Shown in pieces: positions 50,643 through 59,738 of a stretch of DNA of 64,000 nucleotides. Each line of letters starts with the position of its first letter. The stretch's first letter is position 1. The translations under genes and the position numbers were made by a program. Below the pieces are notes generated by a model, which saw only the letters and a list, made by a program, of their open reading frames with translations, made no database searches and had not been told where the DNA came from. The stretch lies in assembly GCF_000425065.1 (NCBI RefSeq), contig NZ_AULB01000003.1:372001-436000 (forward strand), read 5' to 3'. The stretch is from Actinomadura rifamycini DSM 43936 (GTDB lineage: Bacteria; Actinomycetota; Actinomycetes; Streptosporangiales; Streptosporangiaceae).

Positions 50643-51174
50643 AGGCGGCGCCGGTGAAGCGGACGGTCAGGCCGGCGCGTTCGGGGGCGCAGCAGTAGAG
50701 GCCCGCGCGGGCCGGAACGCCCGCGGGGAAGGGCGCGAGGCGGATCATCCGCCACGGCTCGCCGCCCGCGCGGGCCCGCACGGTGACGGCGTCGCCGCTG
50801 CGGCTCGCGCGGACCGTCACCTCGCGGCCCGCCCAGTCGACGGGCGCCGACGACCAGTCCGACAGCCCCGCGGTGACGACCGCGCCGAGCTGCATCGCCC
50901 CGTCGCAGTACTCGAGCCCGGCCTTGATCCAGGTCGCCTCGTCGATCCGGACGAGCAGCCCCGCCTGGTCGAACTGCCGGTCGTAGTCGGCGACGAACGA
51001 CACCTCGACCGCGGCTTCGGGGCCGAAGGGCGCGAGGAGGGCGTGCCCGCCGTCCCGGTCGTAGCCGTACGAGGTCGTCCGCCAGAAGTCGCTGCCCCGC
51101 GCGGCCGTCACGCGCAGCCCGCGACCGTCCTCGGCGGCCTCGACCGGGGGGTTGAGCCATACACCATCGATCAT
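50611..51174 (-). CDS. DUF1349 (concanavalin A-like) protein
   Basis: 187 residues of the DUF1349 family, a lectin/glucanase-like beta-sandwich. Typical parts are RGSDFWRTTSYGYDRDGGHA, the strand DQAGLLVRIDEATWIKAGLE YCDG region, DWSSAPVDWAGREVTVRASR and RAGLYCCAPERAGLTVRFTG. The role is unknown; it probably binds or acts on carbohydrates in the cytoplasm. ATG 51174. Confidence 0.85.
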   Translation of the reverse strand: MIDGVWLNPPVEAAEDGRGLRVTAARGSDFWRTTSYGYDRDGGHALLAPFGPEAAVEVSFVADYDRQFDQAGLLVRIDEATWIKAGLEYCDGAMQLGAVVTAGLSDWSSAPVDWAGREVTVRASRSGDAVTVRARAGGEPWRMIRLAPFPAGVPARAGLYCCAPERAGLTVRFTGAAFTAPDEALHP

Positions 51175-51202
51175 TCCCGGAACGCTAGCCGAGGCTCCGG
51201 CG

Positions 51203-52216
51203 TCAGGCCATCGCCTCGACCTCCTCGCGGGTGAGGACGGGGTCGGGCGCGGCGGGCGCGGTGGACTCGACGGGCGCGGCGGTGACGCCCTTCGCCACCC
51301 GCGCCTCGGCCTCGCGGTACTCGCGGATGGGGCCGGTGGCCTCGTGCAGCCCGTTGATCGCGGCCCACAAGGCGGCGCGGCGGGCGCGGAGGGCGAGCGG
51401 GTTCGGGGAGCGGTGGAGCACCAGCTTGCGCGCCCACTCGGGGAGCATGTCGCGGGCGGCCCAGTCCATGAACGGGCTGCCCGGCTCCCACGGCTTGGCC
51501 TCGCCGCCGCGGAGGTTCGGGCCGGTCTGGAACGCCTTGATCGGGGTGACGGCGAGGCGCGGGAGGTAGGACTCGAGGCATTCGAGGGTCTCGGCCTTGG
51601 TGGCGGGCAGGTCGGTGCCGCCGAGGGCCTCGCCGACGCGGACGAACTCGCGGTAGTAGCGGTCGATGTCGCGCAGGGGGCGCCGGTGGTAGCGCTCGTG
51701 GGCGGTCGCGAGGCCCCAGACGACGGTGGCGTAGTTCCACCGGAGCCATTCGGGGTCGTCGGCGTCGTAGGCCAGCCCGTCGGGGCGGGTGCCCTTGACG
51801 GTGTGGTGCATGGCGCGGACGGTGCGGGCGAGGCGCTCGGCCGTCTCGGTGGAGCCGTAGGCGGTCCCGATGAAGAACGACACGGAGTGGCCGAGCCGGA
51901 CGGTCGCGCCGTGGACGTCGATGTTCCCCGTCGGGATGCCGTTCTTGTCCCGCTCGGGGATGCGCGAGTGGTCGTAGGCCATCCAGGAGATGCTCGGGTC
52001 GAGGCCCTCGATGTAGGCGGCGCCGACCAGGCCCAGGATGAGGGTCGGCAGGTGGGAGTGCACGTACCAGACGGCACTGCCGGGCCCGAACCAGCCGGGG
52101 TCCCCTTCGGGGCCGGCGAAGTCGAGGCCCTTGAAGAACTTCGCGCGGATGTCGGCGTCGAACGCCTGCTCGAACTTGGCGGCGATGAGGTTGCTCGGCA
52201 TGCCGGGGGGCTCCAT
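51203..52216 (-). CDS. MpaB-family oxygenase-like protein (DUF2236)
   Basis: 337 residues. Family stretches are the early SAVWYVHSHLPTLILGLVGA, SVSFFIGTAYGSTETAERLA, RAMHHTVKGTRPDGLAYDAD with the conserved His pair, and RWNYATVVWGLATAHERYHR. The family includes latex-clearing protein and MpaB, heme-binding oxygenases; substrates of most members are unknown. ATG 52216 lies inside an operator candidate. It is divergent from a TetR gene, probably its regulator. Confidence 0.85.
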   Translation of the reverse strand: MEPPGMPSNLIAAKFEQAFDADIRAKFFKGLDFAGPEGDPGWFGPGSAVWYVHSHLPTLILGLVGAAYIEGLDPSISWMAYDHSRIPERDKNGIPTGNIDVHGATVRLGHSVSFFIGTAYGSTETAERLARTVRAMHHTVKGTRPDGLAYDADDPEWLRWNYATVVWGLATAHERYHRRPLRDIDRYYREFVRVGEALGGTDLPATKAETLECLESYLPRLAVTPIKAFQTGPNLRGGEAKPWEPGSPFMDWAARDMLPEWARKLVLHRSPNPLALRARRAALWAAINGLHEATGPIREYREAEARVAKGVTAAPVESTAPAAPDPVLTREEVEAMA

Positions 52217-52240
52217 TCTGGATACGTCTGTAGCCAGAAT
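52215..52240. promoter_or_regulatory. TetR operator candidate for the MpaB-type gene
   Basis: ATTCTGG and CCAGAAT form 7-bp inverted arms over a 12-base spacer, placed at the start codon of the oxygenase gene and 45 bases before the divergent TetR gene. Confidence 0.5.
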
Positions 52241-52284
52241 AAGTGTCCGGTTACGCCCGTGTCCAGACTTGGTAGCGTGCTGCC

Positions 52285-52893
52285 ATGACGACCCGGTGGG
52301 CGGGCGTCCCCGCGTCCAGGCGCAGGGACGAGCGCCGCGACATGCTCGTGCGGGCCGCGTTCGTCCTGTTCGGCGCGGACGGCGAGGCGGGGCTGAGCGT
52401 CCGCGCCGTGTGCCGGGAGGCCGCGCTCCACACGCGGTACTTCTACGAGAACTTCGCCGACACCGGCGAGCTGCTCGCGGCGGTCTACGACCGGCAGGCC
52501 GAGGCGCTCGGGGACGTGCTGGCGCGCGCGGTGGAGGAGGCCGGCCCGGACGCGGAGGCCCGCACCCGCGCGGGCGTCCGCAACGTGCTCCGGTTCATCA
52601 GCGACGACCCGCGGCGGGGGCGCGTCCTGTTCGCCGAGGTGCCCGGCAACGACGCGCTGGCCGCGCGGCGGCGGGCGGCGGAGACCGCGCTGCTGGACGG
52701 GCTGGTGGCGATGGGCCCGCGCGAGGACCCGACCGTGGTGATCGCGGCGACCATGTTCACCGGCGCCATGATCGAGCTGGCCCGGCAGTGGGCGGACGGG
52801 CGGCTCGGCGGCGACCTCGACGCGGTCGTCGACGCGGCGGCCGAGCTGGCGACGGCCCTGCACGCGAAGGCCGTGGAGCGCCTCGCGCGGTGA
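52285..52893 (+). CDS. TetR-family regulator
   Basis: 202 residues. HTH: RRDMLVRAAFVLFGADGEAG, then VRAVCREAALHTRYFYENFA. The C-terminal domain includes RRGRVLFAEVPGNDALAARR. ATG 52285. It diverges from the MpaB-type gene with 68 bases between and precedes the convergent HSL-type esterase gene. Confidence 0.88.
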   Translation: MTTRWAGVPASRRRDERRDMLVRAAFVLFGADGEAGLSVRAVCREAALHTRYFYENFADTGELLAAVYDRQAEALGDVLARAVEEAGPDAEARTRAGVRNVLRFISDDPRRGRVLFAEVPGNDALAARRRAAETALLDGLVAMGPREDPTVVIAATMFTGAMIELARQWADGRLGGDLDAVVDAAAELATALHAKAVERLAR

Positions 52894-52925
52894 CGCCGGA
52901 CGGCGCCGGGCAGCGTCAGGCGGCG

Positions 52926-53894
52926 TCAGGCGGCGCGCGCCGCCTCCGGGGACGTGGCGCGGCGGGCGAACCGGCCGACCTCGGCGATGGCGGCGTGGCC
53001 CTCGCGGGAGAGGTCGGCGAAGACCTGGAAGACGTGCATCTGCCCCTCCCAGATCTGCAGCGTGCACGGGACGCCGGCGGCGCCGAGGCGCTCGGCCATC
53101 AGGTGCGCGTCGCAGCACAGCACCTCGATGGAGCCGACCTGGATCAGGACGGGCGGCAGCTCGCGGAGGTCGGCGTGCAGCGGGCACAGCAGCGGGTCGG
53201 TCGGCTCGACGTCCGGGAAGACGGTCCGCACCATGTCGGCGAGGCGGCGCGCGGGGATGAACGGGTCGAGGGGCTCGTTGGCGTGCGCGATCCGCGCCTC
53301 GAGGTCGAGGTCGAGGAACGGCGACAGGCCGGCGATCCCGGCCGGGCGGGGCAGCCCGTCGCGGCGGGCGTGCAGGGCGGCGGCGAACGCGAGGTAGCCG
53401 CCCGCCGAGTCGCCGGCGATCACGATGCTCCGGGGGTCGACGCCGCGGTCGAGCAGCCACCGGTAGGCGTCGACGCAGTCGCGGATGGACGTCGCGATGG
53501 GCACCTTCGGCTGCATGCGGTAGGCGACCGAGAGGACCGGCATGCCGGCCGCCTGGGAGATCCGGGCGATCATCCGCCGGTGGGTGCGCAGGCCGCAGGC
53601 GACGAACCCGCCGCCGTGGAAGTAGAGGATCACGCGCCGGGGGTCGGCGGGCACCCCGCGGCCCCGGATCTGCTCGGCGGCGCAGCCGAGGCCCCGCACC
53701 GGGACGACCTCCGTGCCGCGCGGCGCGGGCAGGAGGGTGCCCGCGAGCTCGATCAGTCCGGCGAACCGGAGGGTGAGCGGCGTCCAGGGCAGCCGTGCGA
53801 CGAACGGCCGCACGAACCGGCGCATCAGCGCGCCGAGCAGCCGTGCGCCCCGCCCGCAGCCGGGCCGCTCCTCCACCACCGGTGCGATCGCCAT
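52926..53894 (-). CDS. HSL-type alpha/beta hydrolase (esterase/lipase)
   Basis: 322 residues. The oxyanion motif is YFHGGGFVACG, the nucleophile elbow is IVIAGDSAGGYLAFAAALHA, the acid is probably in LIQVGSIEVLCCDAHLMAER, and the His in GQMHVFQVFADL. This is the hormone-sensitive-lipase group of esterases. ATG 53894 has GGGAGG upstream, better than a start 12 codons earlier. Expected cytoplasmic or membrane-associated. Confidence 0.88.
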   Translation of the reverse strand: MAIAPVVEERPGCGRGARLLGALMRRFVRPFVARLPWTPLTLRFAGLIELAGTLLPAPRGTEVVPVRGLGCAAEQIRGRGVPADPRRVILYFHGGGFVACGLRTHRRMIARISQAAGMPVLSVAYRMQPKVPIATSIRDCVDAYRWLLDRGVDPRSIVIAGDSAGGYLAFAAALHARRDGLPRPAGIAGLSPFLDLDLEARIAHANEPLDPFIPARRLADMVRTVFPDVEPTDPLLCPLHADLRELPPVLIQVGSIEVLCCDAHLMAERLGAAGVPCTLQIWEGQMHVFQVFADLSREGHAAIAEVGRFARRATSPEAARAA

Positions 53895-53953
53895 CCGTAC
53901 CTCCCGCCGGTCCGGCGGCAGGCTACCCAAGTAAGCGCCCGGTTACAAGTGGG

Positions 53954-54745
53954 TCAGCGGGCGGGCAGCGCCAGCAGGTCGAGGTGCCGGACCTCCACGG
54001 CGAGGTCGCCGTTGGCGCAGTCGGCGAGGCGGCGGCGCAGGTAGGCGGGGGCGTCGGCGGCGAGCGCCGGGCGGTGCTCGACGGCGTCGGCGACCCGGTC
54101 GCGCAGCCACCGGGCGATCAGCACGGAGCGGGCGGGCCCCAGCCGCCACGGGCTCGACCGGGTGTGGACGGTCGCGCCGCGGCGGGCGAACGCGTCGGCG
54201 GCGGCGAACGCGGCGTCCGTCCCGAGCAGGCCGCCGCGGCGGCGGTGGGCGGCGGCCGCGGCGGCGAACTCGGTGTCGAGGGGGTCGGCCGGGTCGAGCC
54301 GGACGCGGCCGATCGGGGTCAGGGTGAGCAGCGCGGGACGGCACGCGGCGCCCGCGAGCGCGTCGACCTCGGCCGCGGTGAGCCGGTGCAGCAGGTGGCA
54401 GGCGGCGAGGACGGACGCGCCCACGACGTCGGCCGCCCGCAGGTCGGCGAGGTCGCCCGCGCGCGTCTCGACGGTGGCGGGGGTCCCGTCGGCGCACGCG
54501 TAGGTCCGTCCGGCGGCGCGGGCGAGGGCGGCGGGATCGGCGTCCTGCAGGATCCAGTGCTGCGGGCCGCGCAGCCGGGGCGCGAGCCACCGGGCGAGGC
54601 CGCCGTCCCCGCAGGACGCGTTCCACACGGTGACGGGACGGTCCGGCGGCAGCTCCGCGCGCAGGACGTCGAGCAGCGAGCCGGCGCGGGCGGCGGCGTC
54701 CGCGGGCTCGCGCAGGTCGGCCCAGGACGGGCTGGCCACGGTCAT
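53954..54745 (-). CDS. Class I SAM methyltransferase-like protein
   Basis: 263 residues. The SAM-binding region is TVWNASCGDGGLARWLAPRL, with LQDADPAALARAA next and SVLAACHLLHRLTAAEVDAL after an ADVVGAS strand. The Gly-rich loop differs from the classical D-x-G-x-G, so SAM binding is likely but not certain. The substrate is unknown. ATG 54745 has AAGGGAG upstream. Confidence 0.72.
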   Translation of the reverse strand: MTVASPSWADLREPADAAARAGSLLDVLRAELPPDRPVTVWNASCGDGGLARWLAPRLRGPQHWILQDADPAALARAAGRTYACADGTPATVETRAGDLADLRAADVVGASVLAACHLLHRLTAAEVDALAGAACRPALLTLTPIGRVRLDPADPLDTEFAAAAAAHRRRGGLLGTDAAFAAADAFARRGATVHTRSSPWRLGPARSVLIARWLRDRVADAVEHRPALAADAPAYLRRRLADCANGDLAVEVRHLDLLALPAR

Positions 54746-54830
54746 GACGGCTCCCTTCGCGGACGGCTCCCCCGTGCCGTCCGCGAAGGAAGATCCCCTG
54801 GTCGGCGGTGTCGCAACCCCACCGGAAGGT

Positions 54831-55595
54831 TCAGCTGTGGTATAGCCCGTCCAGGCGGGTCCGGACGACCAGGTCGTGCAGCGCCCGGCCCGCCTTCGGC
54901 CGCTCGGGAAGGGCGCTGCGGTCGCGCTCCTCCTCCAGCAGCGCGGTGAGGGCGTCGACGTCGGAGCGCAGGACGGACCGGTCGGGCGCGCCGGGCGGGA
55001 GGCCCGCGTGCTCGGCGTCGCGCTTGGCGGCGACGAGGTCGGGCACGTACGGCGGCGCGTCGCCGAGCAGCTTCGTCAGGTCGGTCTCGAGCTCGCCCGC
55101 GCGCATGAGGTGCACGCCCGTGAGGAGCGTCCGGAACACGTAGAGCAGGGGCTTGAGCTCGTCGCGGTTCTCGAACATGCGCCACTGGCTCCGCGCGAAC
55201 CCGAGGTAGTGGCCCGCGTGCCGGGAGGTGAGCAGGCCCGGGAGGTGCCCGCGCAGCTCGGCGTGCAGCGGCGACGTCTCGACGACGAGGGGCGAGGCGA
55301 GCTGCTCGAGCGCGTGGCCGTTCGGCTTCAGCAGCATGCCGCAGAACTTCGCGAGGTCGTAGGTGACGATGTCGGCCTCGACGCCGCCGTGCTCCCACTG
55401 CTCCGTGCACTGCTGCCGTCCGGTGTACAGGCCGATGACCTCGTCGAGGGGCAGCAGGTGGACGCCGCGCAGGTCGACGTCGGAGTCGCGGGACGCGAAG
55501 CCGTAGATGTGCGATCCGCTGATCGTGAGGAACGCGCGGGGGTAGGGGTGCTCGGCGGTGAAGCGGTCGAGCAGGCCGTCGGGGAGGTTCACCAT
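54831..55595 (-). CDS. Pol-beta-fold nucleotidyltransferase (second of tandem pair)
   Basis: 254 residues. The catalytic motif is TISGSHIYGFASRDSDVDLR (G-S-x-x-x-G-x-x-(x)-x-S-D-x-D), as in predicted nucleotidyltransferases of the DNA polymerase beta superfamily. The helical rest includes HYLGFARSQWRMFENRDELK and TLLTGVHLMRAGELETDLTK. Such proteins transfer nucleotides to RNA, protein or metabolites; the target here is unknown. ATG 55595 has AAGGAG upstream and overlaps the related gene by 7 bases. Confidence 0.82.
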   Translation of the reverse strand: MVNLPDGLLDRFTAEHPYPRAFLTISGSHIYGFASRDSDVDLRGVHLLPLDEVIGLYTGRQQCTEQWEHGGVEADIVTYDLAKFCGMLLKPNGHALEQLASPLVVETSPLHAELRGHLPGLLTSRHAGHYLGFARSQWRMFENRDELKPLLYVFRTLLTGVHLMRAGELETDLTKLLGDAPPYVPDLVAAKRDAEHAGLPPGAPDRSVLRSDVDALTALLEEERDRSALPERPKAGRALHDLVVRTRLDGLYHS

Positions 55596-56275
55596 GCGAG
55601 GCTCCTTCGGCGGACGGAGACGACGAGGTCTTCGACGCGGTCGCGGTCGGGGAGGTCGGGCAGCGGGCTCGCTTCGAGGGCGCCCGCCATGCGGGACGTC
55701 AGCTCGGCGCGCCACGCGTCGACCTCGTCCCACGGCAGCTCGCCCCGCTTGACGGCGAGGAGGCGGTCGCGCAGGTCGCCGACCTCGACGCGCGGCACGC
55801 CGGTGCGGACGAGGTGCAGGCCGCCGTCCAGCAGGCGCAGCATGTGCATCACGTGCTTCCAGTTCGGTTCGCCGCCCTTGCGCAAGTCGCCTTGCAACTT
55901 GCGGAACTGGCTGTCGGCGTAGCGGAGGAACGTGCGGTGCGCGCGGCGCGACAGGAAGGCCGTGCGGACGGCCAGCAGCTCCTCGCCGATCGGGGTGACG
56001 CGCTCGACGAGCGGCGACCAGAGGCACTCCAGGACGGTCGGGTTCGCGGCCAGCGCCAGCTCGCAGAACCGTTCGAGCTCCCAGGAGAACTGCTCGGGCA
56101 GGGGGCCGTCCAGGTGGGTGGGCGGCTTGTCGAAACGCCAGTACAGCGGCGCGGGCGCGACGAACACGCCGCGCCGGTCGACGTCGCTGGCGCCGGTGGC
56201 GAGGCCGTACGCGCGCGAGCCGGTCACCACGGACAGGATCGTGTGGTCGCGGACGAGCCGCAGGTCGGTGCTCAC
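55589..56275 (-). CDS. Pol-beta-fold nucleotidyltransferase (first of tandem pair)
   Basis: 228 residues. The catalytic motif is VVTGSRAYGLATGASDVDRR; the rest parallels the downstream gene (for example RTFLRYADSQFRKLQGDLRK against HYLGFARSQWRMFENRDELK, and MLRLLDGGLHLVRTGVPRVE against TLLTGVHLMRAGELETDLTK). One Asp of the usual D-x-D is kept. GTG 56275 is a best guess. Both paralogues are translated from one message with 7-base overlap and may form a heteromer. Confidence 0.8.
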   Translation of the reverse strand: MSTDLRLVRDHTILSVVTGSRAYGLATGASDVDRRGVFVAPAPLYWRFDKPPTHLDGPLPEQFSWELERFCELALAANPTVLECLWSPLVERVTPIGEELLAVRTAFLSRRAHRTFLRYADSQFRKLQGDLRKGGEPNWKHVMHMLRLLDGGLHLVRTGVPRVEVGDLRDRLLAVKRGELPWDEVDAWRAELTSRMAGALEASPLPDLPDRDRVEDLVVSVRRRSLAW

Positions 56276-56355
56276 CGGACGAAGCCTGGCGCAACGGGCG
56301 CGCCGCGTCGACCCGTTTCCGGCGGCCCCTGCAAGCCGGTTACAGATCGGACACG

Positions 56356-56380
56356 AGCTTGCTGAAACTTTCTGCAAGCT
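56356..56380. promoter_or_regulatory. MalR-type operator before the alpha-glucoside operon
   Basis: A 25-bp near-perfect palindrome: AGCTTGC, T, GAAA, central C, TTTC, T, GCAAGCT; only the two T positions break symmetry. It lies 105 bases before the binding-protein gene and close to expected promoter elements. The size and symmetry suit a LacI-family repressor, most simply the MalR-like protein at 61387 in the same operon. Confidence 0.75.
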
Positions 56381-56484
56381 ATTTACGCTCATGAAACCCG
56401 TTGCTAATGTCCCCGATCAATCCCCCCATCCACGGAACGGCGGGACGGCGGCCGGCACGGCCCGTCTCGCGAATGGAGGACCCC

Positions 56485-57789
56485 ATGCGGCGCATCCCCC
56501 GGATCGGCGGCGCGGTCGTCGGCGCCGTCCTCGCGCTCTCGCTGGCCGGCTGCGGCGGCGACGACGGCGACGGCTCGTCCGGCACCTCGGCGGCCGACCT
56601 GCAGGGCCGCGGCCCGATCACGTTCGTCACCGGCAAGGACCGCTCCGGCAACCTGCAGAAGCAGGTGGACGGCTGGAACGCCGAGCACCCGGACGAGAAG
56701 GTGCGGATCATCGAGCTGCCGGACGAGCCGAACGAGCAGCGCCAGCAGATGATCCAGAACGCGACGACCAAGTCGGACGCGTACACGGTGCTCAACCTCG
56801 ACGTCGTCTGGACGGCGGAGTTCGCGGCCAACCGGTGGCTGACCGAGCTGCCCGAGGACAAGATCGACCTGTCGAAGATGCTGCCCGCGACGATCAAGAC
56901 GGGGCAGTACCGCGACCGGCTGTACGCCGTGCCGTCGACGTCCGACGCGGGGATGCTGTACTACCGCGAGGACCTGCTGGAGAAGGCCGGGATCTCCGAG
57001 CCGCCGAAGACGTACCAGCAGATGTGGGACGCCTGCGAGAAGGTCGAGGACCTCGACGAGGCGAAGGACATCGACTGCTTCTTCACCGAGGTCAACAAGA
57101 GCGAGAGCATGACGATCTCGATGGTGGAGGCCGTCGGGAGCGCGGGCGGCGCGCTCATCGGCCCGGACGGCAAGCCCGCGGTGAACACCCCGCAGGCGAA
57201 GCAGGGCCTGGAGTTCCTGGTGAAGGCGTACGCCGACGGCCGGATGCCGAAGTCGGCGATCACGCTCGACACCGAGGGCGGGCGCCGCTACTTCCAGGAC
57301 GGCAAGCTGGTGTTCCAGCGGCAGTGGCCCTACCAGTACTCGCTGGCGAACGAGGACGACGGCTCGTCGAAGGTCGCCGGGAAGTTCGCCGTCGCGCCGC
57401 TGCCCGGACCGGACGGCCCGGGCGTCTCCAACCTCGGCGGGCACAACCTCGCGGTCTCCGCGTTCGCGAAGAACAAGGCGACCGGCCTCGACTTCATCCG
57501 CTACCTCACCGGAGCGCAGGCGCAGCGCGACAACCTGCTGGCCACCTCGCAGGCCCCGACCATCGCCGCGCTCTACGACGACCCCGAGCTGGTGAAGAAG
57601 TTCCCGTACCTGCCGGTGCTGAAGTCCGCGATCGAGAACGCCACGCCGCGTCCCGTCGCGGTCAAGTACGGCGACGTGACCGCCGCGATCCAGGAGGCCG
57701 GGTACTCGGCCGTCACCGGTGACGCGCCGGTCGACAAGGCCCTCGCCGACCTGCAGGGCAAGCTCGAGACGCTCACCGCGCGGCAGTGA
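56485..57789 (+). CDS. Alpha-glucoside-type ABC importer, substrate-binding lipoprotein
   Basis: 434 residues. Signal with lipobox LALSLAGCGG. The body is a family 1 solute-binding protein (ITFVTGKDRSGNLQKQVDGW, YAVPSTSDAGMLYYREDLLE, LVFQRQWPYQYSLANEDDGS). It resembles trehalose/maltose-type binding proteins; a following alpha-glucosidase supports an alpha-glucoside substrate. ATG 56485 has GGAGGA upstream. First gene of binding protein - permease - permease - GH13 - LacI. No ATPase gene is present, so a shared MsiK-like ATPase elsewhere probably powers it, as in other actinomycetes. Confidence 0.88.
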   Translation: MRRIPRIGGAVVGAVLALSLAGCGGDDGDGSSGTSAADLQGRGPITFVTGKDRSGNLQKQVDGWNAEHPDEKVRIIELPDEPNEQRQQMIQNATTKSDAYTVLNLDVVWTAEFAANRWLTELPEDKIDLSKMLPATIKTGQYRDRLYAVPSTSDAGMLYYREDLLEKAGISEPPKTYQQMWDACEKVEDLDEAKDIDCFFTEVNKSESMTISMVEAVGSAGGALIGPDGKPAVNTPQAKQGLEFLVKAYADGRMPKSAITLDTEGGRRYFQDGKLVFQRQWPYQYSLANEDDGSSKVAGKFAVAPLPGPDGPGVSNLGGHNLAVSAFAKNKATGLDFIRYLTGAQAQRDNLLATSQAPTIAALYDDPELVKKFPYLPVLKSAIENATPRPVAVKYGDVTAAIQEAGYSAVTGDAPVDKALADLQGKLETLTARQ

Positions 57790-58853
57790 CCCGCATGACC
57801 ACGACGCACGACGAGCGGTCCGCCGCGGCGCACGCCGCGGCGGCTCCGCCGCGCACGCGCAAGGCCCGCGGCGGCGCCGCGAGCGCCGAGCGGCGGCTCG
57901 CCGCGCTGCTGCTGTCCCCCACCCTGCTCGTGCTGGCCCTGGTCATCGGCTACCCGGTGCTGGCCGGGTTCCGCGAGTCGCTGTTCGCGCGCGGCGAGGG
58001 CCTGGACGAGGACGGCTTCGTCGTCGAGGGGACGCGCTTCGTCGGCTTCGACAACTACACCGCGGTCTTCGGCGGCGACGCGGCCGACGCCTTCTGGAAC
58101 GCGTTCGGCAACACGACGTTCTTCACGTTCACGACCGTGGTCCTGGAGACCGTGATCGGCGTCGGGATGGCGCTGATCATGCACCAGGCGTTCCGCGGGC
58201 GCGCGTTCGTCCGCGCCAGCATCCTGGTGCCGTGGGCGATCCCGACCGCGATCTCCGGCCTGCTGTGGCGGTGGATCTTCCAGGCGGACGGCGCCGCGAA
58301 CGCGGTCCTGCGGCAGCAGATCCTGTGGACCGCCGACGGTTTCCCCGCCAAGCTCGCGGTGATCATCGCCGAGGTGTGGAAGACGTCGCCGTTCATCGGG
58401 CTGCTGGTGCTCGCGGGCCTGCAGATGATCCCCCGGGACGTCTACGAGGCGGCCCGCGTGGACGGCGCGGGCGCGCTGCAGCAGTTCCGCAGCATCACGC
58501 TGCCGCTGGTGAAGCCGGCGCTGCTGGTCGCGGTGCTGTTCCGGATGCTGGACGTGCTGCGCATGTTCGACCTCCCGGCCGTCCTCATCGGCGTCAACCA
58601 GGACTCGGTGGAGACGCTCACGATGATCGCCTGGTTCGAGGCGTCCAATCTGCGGTACGGGTCGGCGGCGGCGTACGCGACGATCCTGTTCGCCTACATC
58701 GCCCTGATCGCGTACCTGTTCGTGAAGCTGCTCGGCGCCGACATCATCGGCGAGGCCCGCGAGCGGACCCGCCGGGAGAAGCGGCGGAGGAGACCCGGCC
58801 CGAAGGCGGCCCGGCGGACGGCGGGCCCGGACGAGAAGGCGGTGGCCCCATGA
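57786..58853 (+). CDS. Sugar ABC importer permease 1
   Basis: 355 residues (346 if ATG 57795 is used). Basic/Ala-rich N-terminus, then six membrane segments starting LAALLLSPTLLVLALVIGYP. The EAA loop reads VYEAARVDGAGALQQFRSIT then LPLVKPALLVA, the contact with the ATPase. The C-terminus is a long Arg/Lys-rich tail. GTG 57786 overlaps the binding-protein stop (GTGA). Confidence 0.9.
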   Translation: MTRMTTTHDERSAAAHAAAAPPRTRKARGGAASAERRLAALLLSPTLLVLALVIGYPVLAGFRESLFARGEGLDEDGFVVEGTRFVGFDNYTAVFGGDAADAFWNAFGNTTFFTFTTVVLETVIGVGMALIMHQAFRGRAFVRASILVPWAIPTAISGLLWRWIFQADGAANAVLRQQILWTADGFPAKLAVIIAEVWKTSPFIGLLVLAGLQMIPRDVYEAARVDGAGALQQFRSITLPLVKPALLVAVLFRMLDVLRMFDLPAVLIGVNQDSVETLTMIAWFEASNLRYGSAAAYATILFAYIALIAYLFVKLLGADIIGEARERTRREKRRRRPGPKAARRTAGPDEKAVAP

Positions 58854-59680
58854 CCGGCTCCCGGACCCGGCGGATCCTGTCGTACGCCGGCATCGCGGCC
58901 GTGGCCGTCTACTGCCTCGCGCCGTTCTACTGGATGACGATCTCGGCGTTCCGCCGCCCGCAGGACCAGTTCGACAACTCGATCGTCCCGACGCGCTGGT
59001 CGGTCGAGAACTTCTCCGCGGTGTTCCGCGGCGACAACGGGTTCGGCCGGGCGCTGCTCAACAGCGTCGTCGTGGCCGGCTGCACCACCGTGCTCACCCT
59101 GATCGTCGGCGTGTTCACCGCGTACGCCCTGGCCCGGCTGCGGTTCCGGTTCAAGAACGCGCTGCTCGGGCTCATCATCGCGACGACGATGTTCCCCGGA
59201 ATCTCCCAGCTCGTTCCGTTGCTGAAACTCTTCACCGACATCGGTTGGATCAACACCTACCAGGCGATGATCGTGCCGAGCCTCGGCTTCGCGCTGCCGC
59301 TGTCGATCTGGCTGCTGACCGCGTTCTTCCGGCAGCTCCCGTTCGAGCTGGAGCAGGCGGCCATGGTGGACGGCTGCACGCGCGGCCAGGCGTTCCGCAA
59401 GATCATCGTCCCGCTGGCGGCGCCCGGGGTGTTCACCACGGCGATCCTGACGTTCATCGCCGCGTGGAACGAATTCCTCATCGCGCTGTCGATGGTGAAC
59501 GAGAAGGACATGCAGACCGCCACGGTGGCGATCTCGAAGTTCACCGGCGTGTCCGGCTTCGACCAGCCGTTCGGCACCCAGATGGCGGCGGGCGTCATCG
59601 TGACCGTCCCGCTCATCGTCGTCGTGCTGGTCTTCCAGCGCCGGATCGTCGCCGGGCTCACCGCCGGCGGCGTCAAGTGA
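58850..59680 (+). CDS. Sugar ABC importer permease 2
   Basis: 276 residues, six membrane segments from ILSYAGIAAVAVYCLAPFYW onward. The EAA loop is ELEQAAMVDGCTRGQAFRKI then IVPLAAPGVFTTAIL. NEFLIALSMVNEKDMQTATV is typical of the MalG/ThuG type. ATG 58850 overlaps permease 1 by four bases (ATGA). Confidence 0.92.
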   Translation: MTGSRTRRILSYAGIAAVAVYCLAPFYWMTISAFRRPQDQFDNSIVPTRWSVENFSAVFRGDNGFGRALLNSVVVAGCTTVLTLIVGVFTAYALARLRFRFKNALLGLIIATTMFPGISQLVPLLKLFTDIGWINTYQAMIVPSLGFALPLSIWLLTAFFRQLPFELEQAAMVDGCTRGQAFRKIIVPLAAPGVFTTAILTFIAAWNEFLIALSMVNEKDMQTATVAISKFTGVSGFDQPFGTQMAAGVIVTVPLIVVVLVFQRRIVAGLTAGGVK

Positions 59681-59738
59681 AGACCGGTCACGGGACGACC
59701 GTGACAGACCGACCTCGCTCCCGACACGAAGGACGTTC

